Source: Sphagnum compactum
Taxonomy: Eukaryota; Bryophyta; Sphagnopsida; Sphagnales
Direction of reading: 5' to 3'
Length of the DNA stretch: 64,000 bases
Assembly: GCA_965153455.1 (NCBI GenBank)
Contig: OZ234495.1
Location: forward strand, 10,784,875 to 10,848,874
Positions 1 to 9,992 of the stretch are shown one piece after another. Position 1 is the stretch's first letter; every line of letters begins with the position of its first letter. The notes beneath the pieces were generated by a model. The model did not search any database, was not told the DNA's origin, and worked only from the letters and a program-made list of their open reading frames with translations. A program made the position numbers and the translations under genes.

Positions 1-640
1 ATCTTATATATAAAGTGTCTTGTCCGTGCGTCCGTGATTGGGCGTTCTGCTTGCATTTTCTACGGCAGAACCGGCCCGGCCTATAACTGACCACCGGCTA
101 GCATTTTCTGCGGCAGAACCGGCCTGGACAGTCGGACGGACGGACGGACGGACGGACGGGCGTAATTTTCTTGACAGTGGAGGTGTTGTCCGTCCGCCGA
201 GGTCCTGAAACCCAGATCGGGACCCGCCTGTCCGTCTGGTCGAGGTCCTGAAACCCAGATCCCAAAAACCTGCCTGGCTCCTCTTTTCCGGGTTTTCGTG
301 AAACCCGGCAGTTCTGTGCACGAAAACCCGGCAGTTCTGTATTTGTATTATGTATTTGTATAATTCTATCTAATTAGGAGTTCTGGATGGATTGATGATG
401 TGGATGAAATATTATGTATTTATATAATTCTATCCACTGAGGAGTTCTGGATGGATTGATGATGTGGATGAAATATTATACGTTTTACGTTCCGTCCAAT
501 GAGCTCAGAGTTCTGGATGGGTGGTTATGAGGATGAGATATCATGTATTTGTAGTTCCGTCCAATTAGGAGGAATGATTATGTGGATGAAATATCATTTC
601 CCAGTGCCGGGTCGTGCCTTGCAGGATGATTCAATACTGT
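1..640. repeat. Foldback-repeat arm with TCCG-rich tract
   Basis: The first ~250 bases carry TCCG/GGAC-rich direct repeats and an end motif, TCTTATATATAAAG, at 2-15. From about 244 the sequence matches one arm of the long inverted repeat at 1879-2443: the same GGGTTTTCGTG and CCCGGCAGTTCTGT modules, followed by repeated GAGTTCTGGATGG and GTGGATGAAATATTAT modules. Inside, a ~63-bp unit is duplicated at about 379-441 and 442-505. The open frame across 4-321 on the minus strand is a by-product of this GC-rich repeat, not a gene. Seen directly; the transposon type is inferred only. Confidence 0.7.
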
Positions 641-790
641 CCTTCACAAAATTTTGCACTTGGTCCGTCCGTCCGTAATTTTTATTTATTTAATTAAGTA
701 ATTAGTTTTTTTGCAATTCCTCAATACTTTCCTTCACAAAATTTTGCACTTTGTCCGTCCGTCCGTAATTTTTATATCTTATATATAAAG
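639..790. repeat. Direct repeat ending in TCTTATATATAAAG
   Basis: A block of about 55 bp containing CTTCACAAAATTTTGCACTT and TCCGTCCGTCCGTAATTTTT occurs twice (about 641-690 and 730-775). The second copy runs into TCTTATATATAAAGTG at 777-792, the same end motif as at the left edge of the window. A Helitron-type end (TC start after A) is possible, but the adjacent Helitron-like coding fragment points the opposite way, so the structure is rearranged. Confidence 0.55.
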
Positions 791-839
791 TGCCTTGTCC
801 GTGCGTGCGTCCGTGCGTCCAGGTCCTGACAGTGGAGGT

Positions 840-1274
840 CTCATCAGCCCAAATCATAGCTCGGCAATGCTGGCACTCGGCTGTCCTACCCCCTATGTCA
901 AGCACCGGAACACTGGCCTCATCAAATTCTGAAAGGGGGACGTAGGCTATTGTGTGCAAATCTCGCTGACCCCGCGCCTGCCGGTGCCGCTCGCGGTTGC
1001 AGTCCCGCTGCTGCCTCCGCTCCTGGTCTGTCAGCCGGGCACGGGGCTCTGCGTTCAGCTCGCGGTGCCGCTCGCGCTGCTGCCTCCGCTCCTGGTCTGT
1101 CAGCCGGGCACGAGCCTCTACGTCCAGCTCGCGGTGGCGCTCGCGCTGCTGGTTCCGCTCCTGGTCTGTCAGCCGGGCACGGGCCTCTGAGTGCTGCTCG
1201 CGGTTGCGGTCCCGCTGCTGCTGCCGGGATACACCTGACCTTCCTCCTGATACATTTTCTGGCCTAAGCTGCAT
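840..1274 (-). pseudogene. Helitron-type Rep/helicase N-terminal fragment
   Basis: The reading frame from 1274 down to about 840 gives a highly charged N-terminus with three to four repeats of a 23-residue R/E/Q-rich unit (core ARARLTDQERRQQRERHREL). A segment follows with LSEFDEASVPVLDIG and the Cx2C motif CQHCRAMIW. This order, charged repeats and then a single Cx2C-A-x-x-W motif, resembles the start of Helitron Rep/helicase proteins. The Rep HUH nuclease and helicase domains are missing. The frame then runs into TCCG repeats that are clearly not protein, so this is a fragment of under 150 residues. Family assignment rests on recall of family style, not on a search. Alternative: an unrelated repetitive charged protein. 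Confidence 0.55.
1021..1227. repeat. 69-bp coding tandem repeat
   Basis: TCCTGGTCTGTCAGCCGGGC recurs at 1021, 1090 and 1159, a 69-bp period equal to the 23-residue repeat of the Helitron-like fragment. Unit divergence is low. The GC content is far above the surroundings. Confidence 0.85.
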
Positions 1275-1418
1275 AAGTTTACAATTCAGAAAGCATTTAG
1301 TTCAGCACAGTAAAAACCTGATTCAGTTTCCTATCTTAAGGCTTGTATTTTGTACTCATTGGGTTGGTGTGTCGGTGAAAGTTTGCTGTGTAGTAGCCAC
1401 TTCTTAGGCTGTTTTATT

Positions 1419-1564
1419 GTTGTTGGAACAGCACAAAAAGTAATGATATTGAGCACTGCAGACCATTATAGTATTGGAAAACTTAGACTTTGTTGTTAGA
1501 ACAGCACAAAAAGTAATGATATTGAACACTGCAGACCATTATAGTATTGGAAAACTTAGACTTT
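1419..1564. repeat. 73-bp tandem duplication
   Basis: Two adjacent copies, 1419-1491 and 1492-1564, differ at only two or three positions. Each contains GAACAGCACAAAAAGTAATG and CATTATAGTATTGGAAAACT. The near identity implies a recent duplication. No coding sense is apparent. Confidence 0.9.
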
Positions 1565-1878
1565 GAGGTTCCATTCCAATGTATTTTAATATATTTTACA
1601 AAGGGCTTTTTTGGAGAAACATATACAAAAGTTGTTGCCACATTCATATCATTGGAGCTGAAAAAAAGAAAGCCTCTGGTTTGCAAATTTACAGTAAGAA
1701 GCTTGATTTTTGAACCTCTGAAAAATCGACAAATCTTCTCTCTACCATTTTATTTTGAAAATAATAATTAAATAATCCCATTATGCGAGAGAAAACTTTT
1801 TTTTCACATAATCAATCCATCCAAAACTCTTAAGTGGACAAAACTACAAAATCTTTAATATTTCATCCACAAATCATT

Positions 1879-2443
1879 CCTCCTAATTGGACGGAACTAC
1901 AAATACATGATATCTCATCCTCATAACCACCCATCCAGAACTCTGAGCTCATTGGATGGAACTAAAAACGTATAATATTTCATCCACATAATCACAGAAC
2001 TGTCGGGTTTTCGTGCACAGAACTGTCGGGTTTCACGAAAACCCGGAAAAGAGGAGCCAGGCAGGTTTTTGGGTGGTTATTTTACTTTTACAATTTGGGA
2101 CCTGAAATGTCTTGTCTGTCCGTGCGTCCGTGCGTCGAGGTCCCGTCCGTCGAGGTGTTGTCCGTCCGTCGAGGTCCTGAAACCCAGATCGGGACCCGCC
2201 TGTCCGTCCGTCACCTCGCTCCCAAATTGTAAAAGTAAAATAACCACCCAAAAACCTGCCTGGGTCCTCTTTTCCGGGTTTTCGTGAAAGCCGGCAGTTC
2301 TGTGCGCGAAGACCCGGCAGTTCTGTGATTATGTGGATGAAATATTATACGTTTTTAGTTCCGTCCAATGAGCTCAGAGTTCTGGATGGGTGGTTATGAG
2401 GATGAGATATTTATGTATTTGTAAGTTCCGTCCAATTAGGAGT
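1879..2443. repeat. Long inverted repeat (foldback element), ~220-bp arms
   Basis: Bases 1879-2100 are the near-perfect reverse complement of 2219-2443 (about 5 mismatches per 60 bp in the worst block, one or none elsewhere). The spacer (2101-2218) is ~118 bp and TCCG/GTCC-rich. Arm modules include CCAATGAGCTCAGAGTTCTG, GGGTTTTCGTG and AAACCTGCCTG. The same arm recurs in direct orientation at about 244-610. Together with the TCCG spacer this looks like a foldback-type mobile element that has landed at least twice. Such a structure would make a strong hairpin in RNA or single-stranded DNA. Confidence 0.85.
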
Positions 2444-3284
2444 TCTGGATGGATGATTATGCAGGTGAGTATGGGGTTCTTTGGGGTCTCCTTTGGACTC
2501 CCAGTTTTTTCCCAGTGCCGTGTCGTGCCTGCAAGGCAGGGGGTACCACTAGTTTGGCTAATTCTTCTTGTGGATGATTGCCACAGTGTTGTTCTTACAT
2601 CACAAAATTGAGAAAAAAAAACCCATCCCAATTTTCTGGACCCTTGGGTATGAAAAAGTTGAGAACTGTAGAGTTTCAATTTTCTTAAATCACATTTCTT
2701 AATGAAGAAAGTTTCCTTTATTTTTCTCACATTTTTTGTGTTTTATGATGTAGCTTCTTTGGCTGAACAAACACTGCTTAAATCCTCCTATTTACCATGC
2801 ATCCTATCAGGCCATGATTTCTTTTGTTGCAACTTGGGTTACCTGAGACCCAAAGATGACTCATGAAGAAGAACTTGCTGGTTACCAAAACCTGAACCCC
2901 AGGGTCAGTTTTGTCATGAAAATGATCCTTATGATCCTTCAAATATTGACATGATTTTTTGTGAAAATGCAAAAAGCTCATGTGTGGAAAAACCATCATA
3001 ATTATTGCAGGCTATCATAATCTGAATAGTTTCACAGTTATATGCCCATTATCATAGTAGAGACTAGTATAAATCACCCCAAAAAGCAAAAAAAAAAATC
3101 TCAAAAGTTAAGAACAAATTGATGTTTTGAATATGTATATATATATTTCTCATTCTTGTCAATTTTGGAAGCTGAGCCTGAGGCTACTAAATTGCTTCCA
3201 AATATGGAAATATGTGTGATCTGCACAAAACAAAAAAAAAGATAGGTATGAAACGGCTTAAGAAACATTTATTGTTTGAATAAA
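2444..3284. other. No gene recognised
   Basis: AT-rich sequence without a convincing coding region. The 118-residue frame on the minus strand at 2374-2730 is low-complexity and overlaps the repeat, so I do not treat it as a gene. Confidence 0.5.
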
Positions 3285-3290
3285 TTATAT
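3285..3290 (+). promoter_or_regulatory. TATA-like box of the tRNA gene
   Basis: TTATAT lies about 31-36 bases upstream of the mature tRNA 5' end. Plant tRNA genes often have a TATA-like element near -30 and a CAA motif close to the start; a CAA is present at 3305-3307. Position fits; function is inferred. Confidence 0.45.
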
Positions 3291-3320
3291 CAGGCACAAT
3301 TGAGCAATGAACAGTGGCTG

Positions 3321-3392
3321 GCGTTTGTAGTCCAACGGTTAGGATAATTGCCTTCCAAGCAATAGACCCGGGTTCGACTCCCGGCAGACGCA
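3321..3392 (+). tRNA. tRNA-Gly (anticodon TCC)
   Basis: A complete 72-nt cloverleaf. The 7-bp acceptor stem pairs 3321-3327 (GCGTTTG) with 3385-3391 (CAGACGC), including one T-G wobble, with discriminator A at 3392. The anticodon stem ATTGC/GCAAT encloses the loop CTTCCAA, giving anticodon TCC, which reads GGA. The T arm contains GGGTTCGACTCCC, a perfect B box. As I recall the land-plant tRNA-Gly(UCC), the sequence differs only at position 5 (T for C), and that base still pairs as a wobble. No intron and no encoded CCA. A T5 run follows. All features suggest a functional nuclear gene. Confidence 0.97.
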
Positions 3393-3410
3393 TCAATAGA
3401 AATAGCCCTC

Positions 3411-3415
3411 TTTTT
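3411..3415 (+). terminator. RNA polymerase III terminator (T5)
   Basis: TTTTT begins 19 bases after the tRNA 3' end, the usual Pol III stop signal and distance. Confidence 0.8.
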
Positions 3416-4726
3416 ACCGTTTTTGAATTCTGAAACCTCTTTCAAGACTCCGAACAAGAGGCAGAGAGAATTCTTTTTTACTTTGAAGGGTTGATTTATT
3501 ATGTTTTCCCCTTTACAAGATAGTCCAACATTTTTCAGTGATGCAATTGTGATAGAGTTTTAAACTGTTGATTTTCAAGTTTTTCCATTTATCAAAATTT
3601 TTTTATCATAGTAGTTTAAAAGACACACGAAATTCTCATCCGTTGCCAATAAACAAAAAAAAATGCAAGACAATTACATGATTGACTTCTAGCCTTCCAT
3701 TTCTGCAACTGTTCCAAACATCTGTAGATCAAGAGCTCCTCAAGTTTAGTTCTGGTTTGAATCCACCCGGCCTCATGGGGGTGCAGTGTGCATGAGGAAT
3801 TTTCCATCCCAGTGACAAAAAAAGTGGAGGTGCAAATGATACAAAGGACTTTTCTTCAGCAAAAATGGTCCCAAGTTGCCATATTTAGACAATATGTTCA
3901 GACTTTCCTCTGAGCCAAATATGTTACAAATACATGCTGCAGCAGAAACCCTTCACCATCTGAGATTATGTTCAGCTCAGATTCTATTTGACGAAATCTG
4001 CTGCAGCACAAACTCTTCCTTCAGAATTTGTCGCAACACAAAATTCAGAAAAAATCACATTTGCATTGTCTGGGCAAAAGAGAGGGTTGCAGTGTCTTTG
4101 GCAAAGGAGTGAACAATCTAGAGAGAGAGAGAGAGAGAGAGAGTGCGAGAGGTATTCTTGTAAGATATACAAGCCAAAAGGGGGCAGTCTACTTATGAAT
4201 CCCTTGGAATCCCTTTGCCCAAATTCAACTCTGCATTGACAATGTCCTTTGCCAAAATCCACTGCAAAAACATCAACACCCACCTCTGATTTGCCCCTTC
4301 ACTGTTTTGAGACAATGTGTCTAAGGCAAATGCGGATTTGCTTTGCTACACCCTCAGCTTTTCTTTAGCAGCTTGTTTCTGCGGTGGAATCACAAAAAAT
4401 AATGCTTTTAACCAATCCCTTCAGCTCTGCAAACTGAAAAATGACAACAACAGTCACCATGTGACACCTACCAGTACAAACCTGACTGTACTTGTACTGG
4501 TTGGGAAAAGCAAGGGGAAGGTGAAAGAGGATTTGGGATATCACCCACCAAAGTAATTCTCCAGTAGATCATCATCATCATCATCATCTGGTGTACTCTG
4601 AACATTCAGGAACATCAGGAAGCGTTCTTCGAAAGAATTCTCAAGTTGGTGGCTACAAAACTGCAACAACCAAGGGTGCAAAGATTGTGCAAAAGGTTTG
4701 AGGCTTTAAAGATGTCCAAGAGTATT
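3416..4726. other. Intergenic region with microsatellites
   Basis: No gene recognised. It holds a (GA)n tract at 4121-4143 and an (ATC)n tract at about 4567-4588. The lower part is the expected 3' flank and 3' UTR of the minus-strand TRMO-like gene, but I could not fix a polyadenylation site. Confidence 0.6.
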
Positions 4727-7700
4727 TTAAGATTTGTGGAAAAGATGTCTCCAACTTCGAGGGTCAGTGTCCCTTGAATAGATATGTTTGAAGGAGCAGT
4801 CTAAAGCTGCTCCCTCAACCACTACTACACCCTCCTGTTCTAATGAATACGACACATTAATACCCTCTAGGATCAAATGATAAACCACCTTCTGTTGTCT
4901 CAATGTGTGATCACAGTTCATGGACATTGCAGCTGTACCATTATAATAAGCTCGGGTAGCTGAGGATTTATCGACTGGCATTGACAAAATGTCAGTGAGC
5001 TGCTCTTCAACACATTCTCCATTGTTGGGACCTCTTGCTGGCAGCTTCTCTGTATCAGTCCTTGGTTCAGCACCATCTGTTTCAATTCCCCTGTCATCAT
5101 GGAGAGTGTTTAAGACCCCATTGTGGGGCCTTTGGCGTTGATTTAGTGACCGGATATCTCGTGATAGAACTTGCTCTACCAGACTCTGAATCTCCACCTG
5201 GCTTGAATACAATGAGTTTTTGCCCTGCCCACACATGCACAGATGCATTTATTTGTGAAGATTCTCGAGCAAGAATCCACAAGTTCCCTCAACCATGCCT
5301 CTCCTGTAAGTCAATCTTGGGAAAGCAAGGTTCTGGAATTCACAGAGTGAAGACAACCCACCATCACGTCCCAACACTTAGCAAGCTCAGTCACAAAATT
5401 TTCAGTAAAGCTGACTGAAGCCATTGCGATAACATCATCTTCGCCTCCTGCCTGCAGCTGAATATCTTTAGACTGCCCCTGCTCTATCTCCATGGCCAAA
5501 AAAAATAAATTACTGTTGTCATAGTTTTATAGTGCCTGAAATAACCATTGCTCACAAATAGCTGTTTGTTTCTATCTCTAATTTTGATGCTAATGTAGGA
5601 GAGTTATACAAGGATTAGGGGATTCTTACACTCCAAAGCATATAATAATCTCCCAGAAAGAAAAAGTCCCTGAATGTGTGTGATGGCCATGCCACATCTT
5701 ACCAATCTTCTACCCCTTTGTATTATGTCTGGGAGTGGGACAAAAATGTTACATCAACTAAGGAGCTCATGTTTCAAACAGGGTAAGAAACCCACCTGAA
5801 CCCAAGATGGTGCTGAGGATTCTGGAACAGAATCACAATATGGCAAATATGGCTTTATGTCAAGAACTGGCTGCAATTAACACCAGCCAAACCAACATCC
5901 TGGTGCAAATTCAACATCCAGTGACTGTACATTGCCAACACCGTGCAATTCTGGTAGAAGAATCAAAGTAGATTGTGTCCAACAGAGAAGCCCTCTGAAC
6001 CCTAAGCCAAAGGAAGCTGTGAAGTGGAAAAGAGAAACCCTATGCAGTTTAGGCAGGAAGAAACATTACCGTGCCATCAACCAAATCAGCACCTGACAGA
6101 AGTAAGGTAGCACCTTTTATGCCTTCCACCTGGTGTAAACCAGACCCCAATTATTTCAGCTCAGAAAACAGAAGCAGAACTCATCAACAGACATAAACAG
6201 CAAAGTTGCACACAGAGCATCTCCCATGTAAGATAGTATGAAAACTGAAGCGAAAACAGTAGTAACACACTTCAAAATGACAACTACTTCAGACATCAAA
6301 ATGTTGTCATTGGAAAATGTTTTCAGAAAGATCTGGACCTAGAGAGAGCATCCTGCACAGCAACCTTACAAATGCCAACTATAAATTCTGCTATTTGAAC
6401 AATCAGTTTCATCAGTCTCAATCCTTATAGAATTACACGTGACAGCAGATCTCTCATGTGTTAACATTGGGAAGGAATTGAACCTTGGCAACTGTTAGTC
6501 CAATGGGGCAGGGGCGATGTGGGGTGCGAGTTGCAAACACTCCTAATTTTCCACCCTCCAATCGTGGTACCCGGACCTGATGTCCCACCACCAAGCAATT
6601 ATTTACATGAATGTAGTTCAAATGTAGCACGATGCTGCAGGAATATTGTAACTGGAAATTCAGGCAAATACTAGCATGCCATTCTCCACTGAAATGTCCC
6701 AGAAAGGAGGTGAGAAGGAACTTCTGCAAATATGTTCAAGGACTTCTAGTATGCCTCGGGAAGTAAATTACATTGCGACCTTAGCATGACACTGAAGTGT
6801 TACGTTCCATCCTGAAATAGAAGAAAGAGTGTGTCTTAATCCAATATCATCAACATCTGCAACCTCTTACTTTTGCTTTAAAATCTTTGTCGGCAGGCTG
6901 TTTCCATAAACTTGGGAGATCAGTATTCTCATGAAACACATAGAGCAGCCAGCAATGAGAGTATTTTAAGAGCCCGTCCAATGATTCTGCTGGGACACCC
7001 TTGCTCGACAGCACCAAACTTGCCCTTGCTAATGAAACCAACATTGGTTGCCGTGGAGTTCCATTTCTGCAATGACAGTCAGTTGCATGTTTCCCCACCA
7101 ATCACAAACACAAACCTGGGTGCCCTCAACCTGTGAATGATCATTGTAACCCAGAGGGTGGAGCTCATAGTTAGATTCAAAAACTGACAAACTCTTCAGT
7201 TATGAAGAAGCTCATCGTGTGATGACTTTGCCCTGTCATACAGTGGCAAAAAGACGTAGCTGCTGAAAGGTGCAAGCTTCTCAATTCCCCAGATCACAAA
7301 GAACATATATCTCTCTCATAAGAATGAGAAATCTCCATTCTCACAATTAAGAAAAGGCAAAGCAAGGTTAAAACTTCTTCAACCAGCCACAGAGAATTCC
7401 AAAGAAGGAAAGACAAAAACAAAGAACAAGGACCAAGAAACAAAAACAACATGAAAGCAGTATGAACAACAGTGCCAATCTCACACCTGTTCAGGGACCA
7501 TCAACAGTAGCATGTATGATAGTCAGTGGGATAGATACAAGAGAAGCCTTTAGAGGTACAATTCAACTTGCAAGATGTTTTTGGGTATATGCCACCACCG
7601 AAAGAGTCTTGGTCTAGGTACATAAAATTCTCAAAGTCTGGAAAATCATGAACAAAAAGATCATCCACAAACCTACAAACAAGGGACAATCTATGAAGCA

Positions 7701-9289
7701 CAACAGGACATGTGTTATTCTTCAAGAGACACTTTAGGAAATCAAACTCATAGGAAAAAAGATAGAAATTCGCCAAATAGACCACACAATTGGTACCCAT
7801 GGGGATACCAATACATTGTCTATAAGCACAATGACCAAAACAAAGAATCAAATTATCTAGCAAGAAATCCAATAAAGAGATTAAATCTAAAGCTTCCACA
7901 ACTTTAAAGCTATGAAGATTTTCAAACAAATTTATCTCTTCTTTATTTTTCAGCCACAAAAACCTAAAGTTCAAAGCAGATCTTTGAACTGACAAAAACT
8001 TAAAACAAGGAAGCTTCAACGTCTGATGAAACAGGTTATTGATCAGAACTTTCATACTAGCTTTTAGGTCAATTTTAGTGTACAGAGTTGAGAAATCAAA
8101 AGACTGCAACAGGAGAGAAGTTTTATAAAATTCTGATCTAGAAAGATTCAGAATTTTTATCACATCCACTACTCCTGTAGAGTCATTGAGAATCCAACTA
8201 CTAACACAAGGAACATCTGACTTTCTGAGATTTGACACGCAAAGGTCATTGACTGTAGGAAAAATAGCTTTGTAAAAGAACTCAGCCACTTGCAGTAAGA
8301 GAAGTAGAGCTGGCTGTACGAATAAATCTAGGTTTAATCGGATTTTCATGAAACTTCCAAAGAGGACAAAGAATCGGAAGACAAGGGCCACACTTTTCAC
8401 CACTAAAATTATGAGCCTTATTAAAAGAAAGGTGAGATATATTTATTGAGCAGGAACCAGATAAACTTGTTTACATAGTTCGAAAAAGTGCCTAGTACTG
8501 TGCAGTTGCAAATCAACCTGTTTTGGATCTGCTGGAAAGTACCACATCATGATGGTTCCACAAGGAAGCCAGGAGTAGTTTAATACCCCATACCTGGTGG
8601 AAAAGCAAGAGCGAACTGTCCCAATTGGGGTCATGGGATAAGTTACCACATTTCCTTCTTTCAAATTCTTGCCACCCAGTAATGCTTGCCGCAGCTCCTA
8701 TACTCATACCATAGATGCCATAGCAAAGAGTTAGATTCAGTTTATGGCAAAGGCATGTTAACAACAAGCTTTTAAAATGGTAATCAAGGGGGGTTTACAT
8801 CATAGAACACCAGTTTGGCACAGCAAGAATGCAGAGCTCAGAGTATAAGAAAGTTGCCAAATCAAGCTCAAAACTACACAAGTGCCCAGTTTTGCAGTCC
8901 ATGTTGGAGCATCAGGAATTTAGTCTTTGAGCTTAGGGTGAAGGTCTTTCTAGGGTTTACATCATAGATTACCAGTTTGGCACAGCAGGAATGTGGACCT
9001 CAGAGTATAAGAAAGTTGCCAAATCAAGCTCAAAACTACACAAGTGCCCAGTTTTGCATTCCAAGTTATAGCATCAGGAATTTAGTCTTAAGCTTTGGGT
9101 TTAGGGTTTTTCAGGTTGGTTTGGAAGAGGAAATATAAGAGAGTGTACCCGCTGGGCGCGGATCCGACCAGTGCGCTCTGCTGCCCGTTGCTTCAAGGCA
9201 ATTGCCAATGCTGCCTCAAGTTCCACAATATGCGACTTTGTACTCCTCCACTTCCACACTGCCCATAACAGACACACCCATTTCCATGC
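4727..9289 (-). CDS. TRMO: TRMO-like tRNA (t6A37) N6-methyltransferase, split gene
   Basis: Predicted homologue of TRMO/TsaA (UPF0066), which uses S-adenosylmethionine to methylate N6 of t6A37 in tRNA-Thr. Exons read 5' to 3' on the minus strand: 9149-9289 (partial), 8594-8697, 6871-7066, 6484-6576, 6070-6129, 5796-5870, ~5368-5478, 4727-5224. All seven introns are GT-AG and the phases match. Family motifs appear in order across exons: PIGTVRSCFSTR, NGTPRQP, YSHCWLLYVFH, VRVPRLEGGKLGVFATR, PHRPCPIGLTVAK, LLSGADLVDGT, PVLDIKPYLPY. An N-terminal hydrophobic stretch (WVCLLWAVW) and a charged helix (IVELEAALAIALKQRAAERT) precede the domain. The ~200-residue C-terminal extension (SLVEQVLSRDIRSLNQRQRP, VVYHLILEGINVSY) looks plant-type. 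Total ~424 residues. The 5' end is unresolved: the frame meets TGA at 9290-9292 without an ATG, so the start is in an upstream exon or the frame is broken. The acceptor of exon 7 (5478, 5472 or 5451) and its donor (5368 or 5362) are ambiguous. Confidence 0.9.
7501..8403 (-). pseudogene. Reverse transcriptase fragment, Penelope-like type, in a TRMO intron
   Basis: A 300-residue open frame inside the intron between the exons at 8594-8697 and 6871-7066, on the same strand. It carries reverse transcriptase motif A (QSFDFSTLYTKI), motif B (RQCIGIPMGTNC, then ANFYLFSYEFDF) and motif C (RFVDDLF), so all catalytic aspartates are present. The FSTLYT and GIPMGTNC wording is typical of Penelope-like and related reverse transcriptases rather than copia, gypsy or LINE enzymes. 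The usual length is much greater. The N-terminal region is short, and the frame appears to shift after IYPKTSCKLNCTSKGFSC, where related proteins continue. No GIY-YIG endonuclease is visible. It is a 5'- and 3'-truncated insertion. Subfamily is inferred from motif memory. Confidence 0.75.
8792..9118. repeat. ~165-bp tandem duplication in the first resolved TRMO intron
   Basis: Two adjacent copies (about 8792-8956 and 8957-9118) share GTTTACATCATAGA, CACCAGTTTGGCACAGCA-like sequence and TAAGAAAGTTGCCAAATCAA. They differ at a modest number of sites and by small indels. They lie wholly within the intron 8698-9148. Confidence 0.85.
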
Positions 9290-9708
9290 TCATTTCTCCC
9301 GTTTACAGACACGGGAGACGTACGCCCCTTTTGATGAGCCCAAAACTATGCGTTTCTTCTTTGCAACCACCACCAGCCCATAGAACAAAAAGGCATTGTC
9401 ACCTCTCCTGCATTCACGGATCCTTTTGAAGGGGTCCTAAAAAAATTTCTGATCGCATTTATCTCTTTACTTCCTCAAATGGAGAATGGGAATACTTAGA
9501 GTCGTGAAATGCGTCCTCTTGTGGCATGATGATTAGGGTTCCTGACATGGTCTGAAACGTTTATCCATCCGTGTACAGACTTTTTCCCAACATAGAATTT
9601 TTTGCAATCACTCAACATTTGGACTTTGTTGACTTTGTGCTTTTAATATATCCTTTGAATTCACCAAGAAAGTAGAGAGATTGAAGAGATAACAAACCCG
9701 AGAAGGAT
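9290..9708. promoter_or_regulatory. Probable 5' flank of the TRMO-like gene
   Basis: Less AT-rich than most of the window. It should hold the 5' UTR, a possible first exon and the promoter of the minus-strand TRMO-like gene. ATG codons are present on the minus strand (for example 9285-9287), but none joins the coding frame without a splice or a frameshift. No clear TATA box was fixed. Assignment rests on position only. Confidence 0.4.
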
Positions 9709-9990
9709 ATGGCAGCCACGATGGCCCCTGCTCCAAGGGGCAAAACAAACGTCCACGACGTCCGCATCACAGTCTTGGGGAAAAGTCAAGGATATGTATA
9801 TTATTCTCTTCACAAAGAACGCCCTCTCTCTTCCTTCTGTTCTCAAAACACACCCACGAACTGTCCCGACTACAGAAGGATCCTCAAAGCATGTGTGTTG
9901 CCGACCACCACCACCATCAAACCAGAGACCCCACGGAGGTTTGAACTCTGGACCGTAAGTTTGCAACACAAATGCTCTACCAAAGTGTAA
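9709..9990 (+). CDS. Small unrecognised open frame
   Basis: A 93-codon frame starting MAATMAPAPRGK, read divergently from the TRMO-like gene. I do not recognise it. The first ~25 residues (to about VRITVLG) look compositionally like protein. From about 9830 the frame runs through serine-, threonine- and proline-rich sequence into the tRNA-derived repeat head at 9937-9992, so at most the first part could be a real exon. It may equally be chance within repeat sequence. Confidence 0.2.
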   Translation: MAATMAPAPRGKTNVHDVRITVLGKSQGYVYYSLHKERPLSSFCSQNTPTNCPDYRRILKACVLPTTTTIKPETPRRFELWTVSLQHKCSTKV

Positions 9991-9992
9991 GG
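9937..9992 (-). mobile_element. tRNA-derived SINE-like head
   Basis: On the minus strand the sequence gives an A-box-like TTTGGTAGAGCATTTG and, ~30 nt later, a B-box-like AGAGTTCAAACCTC. This is the spacing of a tRNA-derived Pol III promoter. The anticodon stem does not pair well, so it is not a functional tRNA. The downstream sequence (toward lower coordinates) would be the SINE body. No target duplication was found. Confidence 0.5.

Noticed and set aside
950-1407. Plus-strand open frames of 78-136 codons
   Set aside because: Antisense shadows of the 69-bp coding repeat of the Helitron-like fragment.
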